From: Robiginitomaculum sp.
GTDB lineage: Bacteria; Pseudomonadota; Alphaproteobacteria; Caulobacterales; Maricaulaceae
Assembly (NCBI GenBank): GCA_021776515.1
Contig: JAJFFS010000016.1
Span: 186,001 to 250,000, forward strand
Length of the DNA stretch: 64,000 nucleotides
Reading direction: 5' to 3'
Shown piece by piece: positions 27,412 through 39,607 of this stretch; the first letter of the stretch is position 1, and each line of letters starts with the position of its first letter. Under the pieces are notes generated by a model that did not search any database, was not told the origin of the DNA, and worked only from the letters and a program-made list of their open reading frames with translations. The position numbers were made by a program, and so were the translations under genes.

Positions 27412-29871
27412 CTAGAAGTTCCGTTTGACACTGACGCTGGCCCAGCGGGGGCGTGCATAGGATTCCTGCGTGTAGCCACCGAACGAGGAAACATCAAACC
27501 CGATTACACCATGGCGCGAGTCAAAGATGTTATCGACGGAAACAGCCCCGCCCCATGAGCCATCATCCGATTCCCAGCTAAGTCGTGCATTAACCTCAGC
27601 CCAGCCACCAAACCGATGCCCGGTAAAGTTACGCATATTGTGGAACACTGATGACTGATAACTGGCCGTTGTCTGGGCTGCCAAAAAGCCACCCATAGCT
27701 GGCCATGAATAACGAATGGTGCCGGAGGTTTTGAAATCCGGGGTAAAAGATGGGGTCACATCCTTGGTAAGGCCCGGTGCAAATTCCAGATCTTTTACGG
27801 TAGCATCAATATAGGCAACATTAGCAATGATATCGAGACCATCTGCCGGTGAGGTCAGAAGTTCCAGCTCAGCACCTTTATAGGTCGCATCATTATTGGT
27901 CACAAAGCCTGAATTATTAGTCCAGGTGAACGCCTGATAATCATTGTAATCGTAATAAAATACCGAACCGTTCAGGCGCGCAGCACCGCCGCCCAGCGTT
28001 GCCTTGAATCCTGCTTCGTATGAATACAGAACTTCTTCCTCGTAAGGGATCTGGTCGTCCGTCAGGGTTACCCCATCAAAGAGCTTGATGTTGAAACTGC
28101 CCGCTTTTACGCCGCGATTAACGCCGATGTAGTAGAGGTGGTCTTCATCGGGTGTAAACTCCAGCTGGGCCTTGCCAGACCAGAGAAAATCGCTGGTGCT
28201 ATCGGCAAACGGTGCACGCGGTACAAAGCCGGTTGAGGTCGCAGTTTCGATAAGGCGATCATCGGTATTGGCAAACTCGCCAATAACCTGATTGTATTTC
28301 TTTTCCTCAATAATGCCGCGCAAACCCGTCACCAGTGTCAGGGTGTCAGAAAGCTGAAAATCAATCTGTCCAAAGGCAGAATAGGAATCGGTACGTAACT
28401 TGCCGGTTGTATTGTCCTCAAAGGGGTCAAAAACAACGCCCGGAAGGCCAAATATAATTTGCGGAAAACCGACCAGAAATGGTGATTCTTCCGGGTATGA
28501 GAGGCCCTGGGTCACATCACTGTCGACACTGAGGTAATAAACACCAGCCACCCAGTTTGTGCTTTCCGTCTTGCCATTCAGGCGGATTTCCTGACTGAAC
28601 TGGTCGATCTCCCCGTCCGATTGAAACAGCGCCAGCGGGGTTGCCGACTGGTCACTATCAAGGCTGATGGAGCGATAAAAATGCTTGTAATCTGAAATGG
28701 AGGTCAAGGTGCCCCAATTGGCATCCCAAGTCAGTTTGCCAGAAAGGCCGCGTGAACGGATTTTGTTTTCATCGTCAAAGGCAAAATCCTTATTGACCTT
28801 GTTGCCATGACCATCGGGGTCAAGATTGCCAAACAGATCGCCGCCAACCACCGGGCGCACGCCATCAGTATCGCCATCGGCAAACAGGTTGACGCAAGCG
28901 CCAGTGCTGGCGGTGATGGCTTCGCAATTACTGTTGCTGTCTGGTGCGCGTAGCGTATCAATATGGCGCCCCTGATCGTCGAGCACAGCAATGGAGCCAA
29001 TGCCCTGATACGGTCCCTCACTTTTGGTGGTATCGGCATAATTGCCGATCACCAGAAAGCTTACATTGTCGTTGAAATCAAACTGTAACTGCCCGCGAAT
29101 GGCAAATGTGTCATCATTATAACCATCCTCGCCGCCGCCAGGTGTGCCGGTTCGCCCTTGCGCGTCCACGCCGGAATATACATTGTCCAGAATGTCGCCA
29201 AAATTATTATACATTACAGAAACCCGGCCCGAGGCCTTCTCGCCAAGGGGGCCACTGATCGCACCTTCACCGCGAAACTGGCTATAGGAACCGCCGGTTA
29301 CTTCGGCATAGCCCTCAGCCTCGCGGGTGGGGCGTTTGGTCAGGGAATGCACCAGCCCGCCAGTGGCATTACGGCCAAACAATGTGCCTTGTGGTCCTTT
29401 GAGAATTTCAACCCGGTCAATGTCATAGAGCCCGAACGTCTGGGCCTGTGTGCTGGCCAGATAGCCATCATCCACATAAACCGCGACGGGCGCTTCGGCG
29501 ATGTCAGAAAAGTCATTTTGGACTACACCACGAATGTTGAACAAGGCGCGCTGACCACCAATATCCCCGGCCATGGAAACACCTGGCGTGAAATTGATAA
29601 TCTCTATGCTGGTTTCAATACCCAGTTTTTCAAGCTGTTCACCGCTATAGGCTGAAATGGCAATGCCGACATCCTGAATGGACTGGTCGCGCTTTTGCGC
29701 CGTAACAATAATAGTATCGGTCACGCTTGTCCCTGATTGCTGGGCCAAAGCGGTGCCTGGCAAGGCAAGACCAGCGGTCAGGCCCAATAGAGCCACACTG
29801 GCCAGAAGGTTACGCTTCTGCGTCGATGGCGATGCCTCTCTATCTTTCTTGTGTGTTGCGGTAAAAATCAT
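27412..29871 (-). CDS. TonB-dependent outer-membrane receptor
   Basis: The ATG at 29871 is preceded by AAGGGG and yields 819 residues with a signal peptide (KRNLLASVALLGLTAGLAL...ALAQ). The TonB box region DTIIVTAQKRDQSIQDVGIA and plug motifs (INFTPGVSM, NIRGVVQNDF, VEILKGPQGTLFGRNATGG) are followed by a beta-barrel ending in the aromatic residue of VKRNF. The plug variant with QKRxQSxQDVxIA is that of the large group of alphaproteobacterial receptors for diverse organic ligands. The substrate is not evident. It is a single gene between ydcZ-like and ligA. Confidence 0.93.
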   Translation of the reverse strand: MIFTATHKKDREASPSTQKRNLLASVALLGLTAGLALPGTALAQQSGTSVTDTIIVTAQKRDQSIQDVGIAISAYSGEQLEKLGIETSIEIINFTPGVSMAGDIGGQRALFNIRGVVQNDFSDIAEAPVAVYVDDGYLASTQAQTFGLYDIDRVEILKGPQGTLFGRNATGGLVHSLTKRPTREAEGYAEVTGGSYSQFRGEGAISGPLGEKASGRVSVMYNNFGDILDNVYSGVDAQGRTGTPGGGEDGYNDDTFAIRGQLQFDFNDNVSFLVIGNYADTTKSEGPYQGIGSIAVLDDQGRHIDTLRAPDSNSNCEAITASTGACVNLFADGDTDGVRPVVGGDLFGNLDPDGHGNKVNKDFAFDDENKIRSRGLSGKLTWDANWGTLTSISDYKHFYRSISLDSDQSATPLALFQSDGEIDQFSQEIRLNGKTESTNWVAGVYYLSVDSDVTQGLSYPEESPFLVGFPQIIFGLPGVVFDPFEDNTTGKLRTDSYSAFGQIDFQLSDTLTLVTGLRGIIEEKKYNQVIGEFANTDDRLIETATSTGFVPRAPFADSTSDFLWSGKAQLEFTPDEDHLYYIGVNRGVKAGSFNIKLFDGVTLTDDQIPYEEEVLYSYEAGFKATLGGGAARLNGSVFYYDYNDYQAFTWTNNSGFVTNNDATYKGAELELLTSPADGLDIIANVAYIDATVKDLEFAPGLTKDVTPSFTPDFKTSGTIRYSWPAMGGFLAAQTTASYQSSVFHNMRNFTGHRFGGWAEVNARLSWESDDGSWGGAVSVDNIFDSRHGVIGFDVSSFGGYTQESYARPRWASVSVKRNF

Positions 29872-30057
29872 GAAAATCCCCTTATACTGATTACAAAACG
29901 ATGCCGTAAAAGGGGCGTGTCCCGATTTACGCAGCCTTCCTGTGAAGTGCCGCATTCTCGTTATTTATTGGCGACATCTTTTCCAATTAGAATCAAAAAA
30001 TATACCATGTTGTCCAAACGGTCAAGATTTTTCGATTTAAGGTAATTCATGCGGGGC

Positions 30058-32640
<2,583 letters not shown>

Positions 32641-33516
32641 CTAGGGCCATTTAACCACCGGTGGCATGGAGGAGAGGATGGTGGCGACATTGCCGCCTGT
32701 CTTTAAGCCAAAGGTGGTGCCACGGTCATAAAGAAGATTGAACTCTACATAACGCCCCCGGCGGATGAGCTGTTCCTCGCGTTCTGCCGCTGACCATGGC
32801 TGGTTCATCTGGCCACGAACAATGCGCGGATAAACATCGGCGAAGGCGGTGCCTACGGCTTTGGTAAAGGCAAAGTCGGCGTCCCAGTCATTGTTCAGCC
32901 GGTCATAGAAAATGCCGCCTGTTCCCCGTGGCTCGTCCCGATGCGGCAGATGGAAATACCGGTCGCACCAGGCGCGGTATTCCTTATAATCGCCCGAGGA
33001 CGGGTGCGCATCGCACGCTGCCTTCATGGCCGCATGAAAGGCAAGGGTGTCCGGGTGGTCATCACGGCGCTGGGTATCCAGTACCGGTGTCAGGTCTGCC
33101 CCGCCACCAAACCAGCTTTGCCCGGTTACGATAAAGCGGGTGTTCATGTGCACCGCAGGAATATGGGGATTTTTCGGGTGAATGATGAGGGATATACCCG
33201 CCGCCCAAAATGCCGGGTTTTCTTCTGTTCCGGGTATTTGTCCGCGAAATTCCTCGGAAAATTCGCCCCAGACCTCGGAGGTGTGCACGCCAGCTTTTTC
33301 AAACAGGCGACCGTGCAGCAAGGCAGCTGTACCGCCACCTTCATCAGGTGAACCAGAGCCTCGTTTCCACGGGGTTTTTTCAAACTGGCCGGGCGTGTCG
33401 CCATAAAGGTTTTTGTCAGCGCCATCTTCCAGGCGCTCAAGGTCGCCGCAAATTCGATCCTGTAATTTGCAAAACCAGTCGCTGGCGGCCCGTTTATGTG
33501 ATTCTTTTGCTGACAT
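32641..33516 (-). CDS. hemF: Oxygen-dependent coproporphyrinogen III oxidase
   Basis: HemF decarboxylates coproporphyrinogen III to protoporphyrinogen IX with O2, feeding heme to the bc1 complex encoded next door. The start at ATG 33516 follows AGGAG and gives 291 residues; an earlier in-frame start would place this ribosome site inside the gene. Signature stretches are [42 protein letters not shown], and [18 protein letters not shown] near the C-terminus. It is divergent from petA. Confidence 0.95.
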   Translation of the reverse strand: MSAKESHKRAASDWFCKLQDRICGDLERLEDGADKNLYGDTPGQFEKTPWKRGSGSPDEGGGTAALLHGRLFEKAGVHTSEVWGEFSEEFRGQIPGTEENPAFWAAGISLIIHPKNPHIPAVHMNTRFIVTGQSWFGGGADLTPVLDTQRRDDHPDTLAFHAAMKAACDAHPSSGDYKEYRAWCDRYFHLPHRDEPRGTGGIFYDRLNNDWDADFAFTKAVGTAFADVYPRIVRGQMNQPWSAAEREEQLIRRGRYVEFNLLYDRGTTFGLKTGGNVATILSSMPPVVKWP

Positions 33517-33818
33517 TTGGTACTCCTGAAGCACTTTGGTAACGCGGGATAACCAATCTTGCGACCTTAAATGCTGTTTTTTGCTTCTCTGGCTGCGTAA
33601 AAGAGACGAAAAGTCGCCTGCATGGTTGAATAAATGTGCGGCTCAATTTATTGCGGTGTATGAAAGCGCTTTAGGGGGGCGTCCGTTCAGTTTGGCCTTG
33701 GTCAAAGAAGTGGAAATATAAGCCTCCTCCATCGTTTCTCACGCGCCTCGGCCAGTGCGCCAATATGCCGACGGTGTGGTTTGTCATTCTGGCGCGTCGA
33801 TAAGCAAGAGGTTTAGTC
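33517..33818. other. Intergenic region between hemF and petA
   Basis: This 302-bp divergent region should hold promoters for hemF and petABC. A 61-codon open frame at 33536-33721 has no ribosome site, no recognisable motif and an atypical composition and is not called. No clear promoter hexamers or palindromes were found by eye. Confidence 0.4.
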
Positions 33819-34370
33819 GTGGCTGAAACTGTCTCAACGTCTGCCCAAGACCCAAGCCGCAGAGATTTCATCTATATCGCTACAGGTGCCGCAGGTGCCG
33901 CAGGGGCCGCGCTTTTTGCCTGGCCATTGGTTGATCAGATGAACCCTGCCGCGGATACCAAGGCACTCTCCACCACCGAGGTGGATTTGTCTGATATTAG
34001 CGAAGGTCAACAGATCATCGCCAAATGGCAGGGCAAGCCGGTTTTTATCCGGCATCGTACCCAAGGTGAAATTGATGCAGCGCGCGGGGTTGATGCTTCT
34101 GGTCTGAAAGATCCGCAAAGCGATGAAGACCGTCTGGTGCCTAATCAGGATGGCAAATACGAACCAAAATACCTGATCATGCTGGCCAGTTGTACGCACC
34201 TGGGCTGTGTGCCTTTGGGTGATGGCGCGGGCGATTACGAGGGCTGGTTCTGCCCCTGTCATGGTTCGCACTATGATACGGCAGGGCGCATTCGCAAAGG
34301 ACCGGCACCGAAAAATCTGTTTTTGCCGCCTTACCAATATCTTTCTGACACACTCATCAAAATCGGATAG
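33819..34370 (+). CDS. petA: Ubiquinol-cytochrome c reductase iron-sulfur (Rieske) subunit
   Basis: The Rieske protein takes electrons from ubiquinol in the cytochrome bc1 complex. The GTG at 33819 follows AAGAGG, giving 183 residues. The N-terminus has a twin-arginine [11 protein letters not shown] motif and a single membrane anchor ([16 protein letters not shown]), as is normal for Tat-exported Rieske proteins. The [2Fe-2S] ligands lie in CTHLGCVP and CPCHGSHYD near the C-terminus. It starts the petABC operon, 8 bp before petB. Confidence 0.97.
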   Translation: MAETVSTSAQDPSRRDFIYIATGAAGAAGAALFAWPLVDQMNPAADTKALSTTEVDLSDISEGQQIIAKWQGKPVFIRHRTQGEIDAARGVDASGLKDPQSDEDRLVPNQDGKYEPKYLIMLASCTHLGCVPLGDGAGDYEGWFCPCHGSHYDTAGRIRKGPAPKNLFLPPYQYLSDTLIKIG

Positions 34371-34378
34371 GGGACATT

Positions 34379-35665
34379 ATGAGCGGTTATCCTGGATACG
34401 ATCCCAAGTCTGGCTTTGAAAAATGGCTGGATGCACGTCTGCCCATCGTTCGGCTGGGTTATGACACTTTCATCTTCCCAACACCGAGAAATTTAAACTA
34501 TTGGTGGACGTTTGGCGGCATACTGGCCGTTTTGCTGATGTCACAGATCATCTCTGGCATCATTCTGGCCATGCACTATGTACCGCATGTCAGCATGGCT
34601 TATGACAGCGTTCAGCACATCAACCGTGATGTGAATTTTGGCTGGCTGTTACAACCCCTGCACGCAAACGGCGCATCAATGATGTTTCTGGCTGTGTATA
34701 TCCACATGTTCAGGGGCATTTATTATGGCTCTTACAAATCTCCGCGAGAGGTTTTGTGGATTGTCGGCGTGGTGATTTATCTGCTGATGATGGCCACAGG
34801 ATTTATGGGCTACGTGCTACCCTGGGGGCAAATGTCCTTTTGGGGGGCAACAGTTATTACCAATTTGTTTAGCGCTATTCCGCTGGTTGGCGATGCCATA
34901 ACCGGTTGGCTTTGGGGCGGGTTTTCAGTTGATAACCCAACGCTTAACCGCTTTTTCAGTCTGCATTTTGTGTTGCCATTTGCCATTTTAGGGATGGTGA
35001 TCCTGCACGTTTGGGCGCTGCATGTGCCGGGCAATAACAACCCCACTGGTGTCAGTGTGAAAAACGTCGATAAGGATACTTTGCCATTTCATCCCTATTA
35101 CACGGTAAAAGACGGTTTTGCGATTATTGTGTTTTTAATGGTGCTCTCGGCCTTTGTGTTTTTTGCACCGGATGCCTTGAACCACCCGGACAATTACATT
35201 CGTGCCAACCCGGTGGTAACGCCGGCGCATATTGTGCCTGAATGGTATTATCTGCCATTCTACGCCATGCTGCGTGCCGTACCCGATAAACTGGGCGGTG
35301 TGATTGTGATGTTTGGTGCGATCGGCCTGTTGTTTGCGTTGCCCTGGCTGGATACCTCTAAAGTACGTTCCATGCGCTATCGCCGTTTGGCAAAATTGTT
35401 TTTCATGATTTTTGTGCTGGCCTGTCTTGGGCTGGGCTGGGCAGGTGCCAAAGCGCCTACCGACCTTGTCTTTGCGGCAGGAACAGACACGGCAACTGGC
35501 GATCCTTCAGGGTTTAACTTCTTGTGGATGGCCCGTATTTTGACGCTTTATTATTATGCCTTTTTCCTGGTTATCCTGCCGCTGCTGGGGCTTATTGAAA
35601 AGCCCGAAGCCCGTCCGGACAGTATTGAAAAATCGGTGCTTGAATCCAATGCAGGGGAGGCCTGA
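34379..35665 (+). CDS. petB: Cytochrome b subunit of the bc1 complex
   Basis: This 428-residue inner-membrane subunit has eight hydrophobic helices. It carries heme-ligand histidines in helices B and D ([23 protein letters not shown], and [23 protein letters not shown]), the Qo-site loop motif with PEWY ([15 protein letters not shown]), and [15 protein letters not shown]. It is between petA and petC with 8 bp and 1 bp spacing. Length and motifs are normal. Confidence 0.97.
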   Translation: MSGYPGYDPKSGFEKWLDARLPIVRLGYDTFIFPTPRNLNYWWTFGGILAVLLMSQIISGIILAMHYVPHVSMAYDSVQHINRDVNFGWLLQPLHANGASMMFLAVYIHMFRGIYYGSYKSPREVLWIVGVVIYLLMMATGFMGYVLPWGQMSFWGATVITNLFSAIPLVGDAITGWLWGGFSVDNPTLNRFFSLHFVLPFAILGMVILHVWALHVPGNNNPTGVSVKNVDKDTLPFHPYYTVKDGFAIIVFLMVLSAFVFFAPDALNHPDNYIRANPVVTPAHIVPEWYYLPFYAMLRAVPDKLGGVIVMFGAIGLLFALPWLDTSKVRSMRYRRLAKLFFMIFVLACLGLGWAGAKAPTDLVFAAGTDTATGDPSGFNFLWMARILTLYYYAFFLVILPLLGLIEKPEARPDSIEKSVLESNAGEA

Positions 35666-35666
35666 T

Positions 35667-36473
35667 ATGCGCTTGTTCACACTAACGGCCACTCTTATTG
35701 CTGCGGCAGGTTTATGCCTTGGCACAGGCCCGGCCACTGCCTCCGAAGGGGGGGAGCTGAAGGCTTCGCATTTTTCATTTGAGGGCGTGTATGGCACCTA
35801 TGATAAGGCCGCCGCGCAACGCGGGTTTCAGGTCTATCAGGAAGCTTGTTCATTCTGCCATTCCATGTCTCTGGTTGCCATTCGCAACCTTGGTGACCCG
35901 GGGGCGCCTTTTTACGATGAAGAACATCCAAACCCCAATGAAAGCCCGGTAATCAAGGCTATCGCCGCCATGTTTACGGTCACTGATGGTCCGGATATCG
36001 AGGGCGACATGTTTGAACGTCCCGCCAGGCCATCTGACTATTTTCCGGCACCCTTTGCCAATGATCAGGCAGCCCGGGCGTCAAATGGCGGCGCACTGCC
36101 ACCGGACTTTTCAATGCTGGTTCGCGCCCGGGCGCACGGGCCGCAATACATCTACAGCCTGCTGACCAGCTATGCAGACGAAGCGCCGGAAGGTGTGGAG
36201 ATACGCGATGGTATGAACTACAACCCGGCCTTCAAGGGCGGGATGATCGGCATGCCGCCGCCTTTGTTTGAGGAACAGGTGGAATACTCCGATGGCACCC
36301 ATGCCAGCGTTGAACAAATGGCCCATGATGTAGTGACATTCATGGCCTGGGCTGCGGACCCGAAAATGGAAGTCCGCAAGCGTATGGGCTGGATGGTGAT
36401 GATCTATCTGCTCATTTTTGCCCTGCTGATGTATGGTTCATACAAGGCCGTCTGGCGCGATGTAGAGCACTAA
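35667..36473 (+). CDS. petC: Cytochrome c1 subunit of the bc1 complex
   Basis: The start at ATG 35667 follows GGGGAGG and gives 268 residues; the open frame extends further upstream into petB but without support. A signal peptide (MRLFTLTATLIAAAGLCLG...TASEG) is followed by the c-type heme motif CSFCHS near residue 67, the distal methionine region YNPAFKGGMIGMPPPL, and a C-terminal membrane anchor (MGWMVMIYLLIFALLMYGSY). Electrons pass from the Rieske protein to a soluble cytochrome c. A terminator follows. Confidence 0.97.
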   Translation: MRLFTLTATLIAAAGLCLGTGPATASEGGELKASHFSFEGVYGTYDKAAAQRGFQVYQEACSFCHSMSLVAIRNLGDPGAPFYDEEHPNPNESPVIKAIAAMFTVTDGPDIEGDMFERPARPSDYFPAPFANDQAARASNGGALPPDFSMLVRARAHGPQYIYSLLTSYADEAPEGVEIRDGMNYNPAFKGGMIGMPPPLFEEQVEYSDGTHASVEQMAHDVVTFMAWAADPKMEVRKRMGWMVMIYLLIFALLMYGSYKAVWRDVEH

Positions 36474-36495
36474 GCGTTCCGTTAGGTATATGATT

Positions 36496-36526
36496 AAAAA
36501 AGGCCACTCACTGAGTGGCCTTTTTT
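36496..36526 (+). terminator. Rho-independent terminator of petABC
   Basis: The segment AAAAAGGCCACTCA and its complement TGAGTGGCCTTTTT form a perfect hairpin with A-rich and T-rich flanks, ideal as a bidirectional terminator. It starts about 23 bp after the petC stop. Confidence 0.93.
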
Positions 36527-36536
36527 GTTGTCTGTG

Positions 36537-36660
36537 TCATTACCGGCTTGTCCGGGTAATCCGGTGCAACATCGAAACCGCACTGAATTGTCGTCATACC
36601 GGCGCAGGCCGGTATCCAACGTGATGCCTCAAAATGGACCCCGGTCTTCACCGGGGAGAC
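36537..36660. repeat. Cluster of three dispersed palindromes
   Basis: Three inverted repeats follow the petABC terminator: ATTACCGGCTTGTCCGGGTAAT (36539-36560), TACCGGCGCAGGCCGGTA (about 36598-36615) and CCCCGGTCTTCACCGGGG (about 36642-36659). The third repeats the element at 32413-32430. Similar elements occur after pheT and after the M3 peptidase gene. They appear non-coding and are REP-like. Confidence 0.75.
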
Positions 36661-36757
36661 GAAGGGGGGTGTCTCTAGTTATGCGGACTTACCCCCGAAA
36701 AATTAGCCAAGACTTTCCTGCTAAATTTAAAATTTTCAAACAAAACTGTGCGTTTCC

Positions 36758-38056
36758 CTATACCGTGGCCACAGCGCGATAAACCTTTTCGTCCAGTTCG
36801 CCTTCCCATTTGGCAACAGCTGTGCTGACGGCGGCATCGCCGGTGACGTTGGTCAGGGTGCGCATCATATCCAGTGGCCGGTCAAACGGCAGGATGAAAC
36901 CAACCATCAGGGCGGTTTGCTCTGGCGAAACGCCAATTACTGGCAACACAATTGCGAGCATGAACAGCGAGGCCGAGGGGATGCTGGCCGTACCAATAGA
37001 GGCCAGCGTCGCGGTTAGCGCAATCATGGCATAATCCATAAAGCTGAGGTCTATACCAAAAGCATTGGCAGCAAACAGCGCCAAAAGGCCAAGGTAAAGC
37101 GAGGTGCCATCCATATTGATGGTGGCCCCCAGCGGCAGGACAGAACCTGCGATCACTGGTTTGACGCCCAGATTATCCTGTACGCAGGTTATGGTCACGG
37201 GCAGGGTGCCGGCACTGGTCGCGGTTGAGTAAGCCACAACCTGTGCATCCAGTATGCCCCGAAAAAACCGCACCAGCGGTAGTTTCAAGACCAGCTTGAT
37301 AATCCCCCCATAGGTTATTGCCATATGAGTGAGGCAACCCAGATAAAGTGCCAGTGCCAATACCAAAACCGAGCTGAAGGTTTCAACGCCTTTTACCGCT
37401 GTTACCCAGGTAATGAGGGCAAACACGCCTATGGGCGCAACCTCCATCACCCAATGGGTAATTTTGAACATAATTTCGACAGCAGCATTAAAAAAATCAC
37501 CAACCGGTTTGGCTTTTTTGCCAACCATCAATATCGCCACACCCAGTAAAAGCGCAAAAAAGATAATCGACAACATATTGCCACTGGAGAGCGCATGAAC
37601 CGGATTAGTCGGAATAATGTTAAGTAAAATCTGGACAAAGCCGGGTGCTTCGCCAGCCAGAACATTAGGCACAACATCGGTAAAGTCTATGCCTTTGCCG
37701 GGTTTAAAAATCGTTCCAAATACCAACCCGATTGTGATGGCGACCAAAGTTGTAAGGATATAAAGTACAAATGCCCGTCCCCCAATGGAGCCTAGTTTGG
37801 AGGGATGGCCCATAGAGGTGACGCCCGTGACCAAAGTGGTAAACACCAGCGGCACCACCAGCATTTTGATCAGGCGCACAAAGGCATCGCCAAAGGGTTT
37901 GATCCACGACGTGACAAAATCAGCGCCGGCATAATAGGTTGTCCCATCAACTACGTAGGTGCCGCCGAAAGTACGAAACGCCAAACCGACAACTACACCC
38001 AACACTAGTGCCAGCAATACGCGCTGCCACAATACCATTTTGAACCACCAACCCAT
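36758..38056 (-). CDS. Dicarboxylate/amino acid:cation symporter (DAACS, GltP-like)
   Basis: The product has 432 residues with the DAACS (SLC1) layout of eight membrane helices plus two hairpins. Visible family features are FVRLIKMLVVPLVFTTLVTG, TSAGTLPVTITCV (the SSS-T hairpin equivalent, TSAGTLP), VLPLGATINMDGTSLYLGL (the NMDGT cation/substrate motif) and IGTASIPSASLFML. It imports glutamate, aspartate or C4-dicarboxylates with Na or H. GGGGAG precedes the ATG at 38056. Convergent with petC and divergent from the serine hydrolase gene. Confidence 0.93.
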   Translation of the reverse strand: MGWWFKMVLWQRVLLALVLGVVVGLAFRTFGGTYVVDGTTYYAGADFVTSWIKPFGDAFVRLIKMLVVPLVFTTLVTGVTSMGHPSKLGSIGGRAFVLYILTTLVAITIGLVFGTIFKPGKGIDFTDVVPNVLAGEAPGFVQILLNIIPTNPVHALSSGNMLSIIFFALLLGVAILMVGKKAKPVGDFFNAAVEIMFKITHWVMEVAPIGVFALITWVTAVKGVETFSSVLVLALALYLGCLTHMAITYGGIIKLVLKLPLVRFFRGILDAQVVAYSTATSAGTLPVTITCVQDNLGVKPVIAGSVLPLGATINMDGTSLYLGLLALFAANAFGIDLSFMDYAMIALTATLASIGTASIPSASLFMLAIVLPVIGVSPEQTALMVGFILPFDRPLDMMRTLTNVTGDAAVSTAVAKWEGELDEKVYRAVATV

Positions 38057-38319
38057 GTCCTGTCTCCCCTTTTATAATCTGGACTTTTGCCATTTGGCAT
38101 TTTTTGTTTGGCGCAGGGTAGGGCGAACACGGCGCGGGTCAAGCGCTGAAATTTATATTCTGATGTTGGGTATCAGGTTTTATGAAAACCAGACCCTGAT
38201 CTATTCTCGGTCAGTTATTATCAGGCGGGCCATATGATATATGTGGACGATCACTCGCTGTGTCATGTAACACGGGACATGCTGGCATTTTTGCTGGGGC
38301 GTTGAGGTAAAAAACAAAA

Positions 38320-39576
38320 ATGATGAAACGTTCTGCGTTTGTAATACTGGCCGGAGTGTCAGCACTGCTGCTTTGGTTTGTGTGGCCCCTTTTTGGCTAT
38401 GTCTCCAATTCCTATACCTTCGCGCAACTGCCCTTCGGCTGGACCAAATTACCGGATAATGCGCCGCAATCACAAGTTTTATATGATCCTCGCTACACTC
38501 TGAATGGCGATGCGGCGCTTGCTGCTATTGCCAATTGGCGCCGCAAGATCGGCAGCCCAAGCATTTCTGCTGCAATTGCCATTGATGACCAACTGGTCTG
38601 GGCTGGAAGCTCTGGCTGGCAAAACGTTGCCATGCAAGCCCCGGCCACACCCCGGACCCGCTACCGGATAGGGTCAACATCGAAATCGGTAACGGCCACT
38701 GCTCTGGCGCGCCTTGTCGCCGCTGGGAAACTGGACCTTGATACCCCGATCTCCACGTATATGCCGAATTTACCCAATAAGAACTGGCCGGGACTAACAG
38801 CACGGCAACTGGCATCACACACAGCTGGTATGCCCGGTTATGAAAACAATACTGATTGGCAGGGCATGTATGAGAGCCTGGTCTTGAGAAGACACTTTGA
38901 CGACCCCGAACAGGCGGTGCAGATGTTCGATGGCACCCGCATGTTGTTCACGCCGGGTGCCGATTTTTTCTATTCAAGTTATGATGTGGTTTTGCTTAGC
39001 GCGGTCATGCAAGCCGTTGCTGGCAAACCCTATCTTGAAATGATGGCGGATGAAGTATTCACCCCCCTGGCACTGACGTCCATTGGCCCGGATGAGCCTG
39101 TATCAATAAACAATGCCATCGCCACCCATTATCAACGCAGCAAATATGGCATCAAGCCTTGGCGCAAGGTAGATCTCAGCCTCAAGCTTGCGGCTGGCGG
39201 CTTCGTCGCAACCCCTTCGGATGTTGCCGTTTTAGGGGCCAGTTGGCAGAATGATGACTTCATTCAGGCCGCCGTGCGCGAAGATTTCTGGACCCCTGTA
39301 AGGTTGAAGAACGGCAAGGTCAACAGACAGGATTATGCGCTTGGCTGGCGGCGCAAAAATTATAAGATAACAGATGTGGGCATGGTGCTGAACCTCAACC
39401 ATGGTGGCATCTCCAAAGGCAGTCAGTGCTGGCTCATCGTCATGCCAGATTATAATATATCCATCGCCATAAGCATGAATGCACGCACCGATGCTTTTTT
39501 CGCTTTTGCTGATCTGTATGAAGATGTTTTCCGGGAATTCCTGCCTGCGCCGAAGGCAGATGCACCTGAGTTGTAA
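38320..39576 (+). CDS. Beta-lactamase-fold serine hydrolase, membrane-anchored
   Basis: This 418-residue protein has an N-terminal hydrophobic segment (FVILAGVSALLLWFVWPLFG) that is either an uncleaved anchor or a signal. The class C beta-lactamase/esterase motifs are STSK near residue 119 (nucleophile Ser and Lys in RIGSTSKSVTATALARLV), YSSYD for the YxN element and HGG near 361 (NLNHGGISKGSQ) for KTG. Such proteins are esterases, D-aminopeptidases or PBP4-like, and only rarely resistance enzymes. The substrate is unknown. A GAGG ribosome site lies about 12 bp before the ATG. Confidence 0.85.
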   Translation: MMKRSAFVILAGVSALLLWFVWPLFGYVSNSYTFAQLPFGWTKLPDNAPQSQVLYDPRYTLNGDAALAAIANWRRKIGSPSISAAIAIDDQLVWAGSSGWQNVAMQAPATPRTRYRIGSTSKSVTATALARLVAAGKLDLDTPISTYMPNLPNKNWPGLTARQLASHTAGMPGYENNTDWQGMYESLVLRRHFDDPEQAVQMFDGTRMLFTPGADFFYSSYDVVLLSAVMQAVAGKPYLEMMADEVFTPLALTSIGPDEPVSINNAIATHYQRSKYGIKPWRKVDLSLKLAAGGFVATPSDVAVLGASWQNDDFIQAAVREDFWTPVRLKNGKVNRQDYALGWRRKNYKITDVGMVLNLNHGGISKGSQCWLIVMPDYNISIAISMNARTDAFFAFADLYEDVFREFLPAPKADAPEL

Positions 39577-39607
39577 ACCCTTCAACATTAAGGGCGGATA
39601 TACGATC

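Noticed and set aside
33536-33721. 61-codon open frame between hemF and petA
   Set aside because: It has no ribosome site, no recognisable motif and a composition unlike the neighbours; it lies in a divergent promoter region.
38057-38319. Possible RNA gene or regulatory element between gltP-like and the serine hydrolase
   Set aside because: No stable hairpin, tRNA-like fold or conserved motif is apparent; it looks like an ordinary divergent intergenic region.
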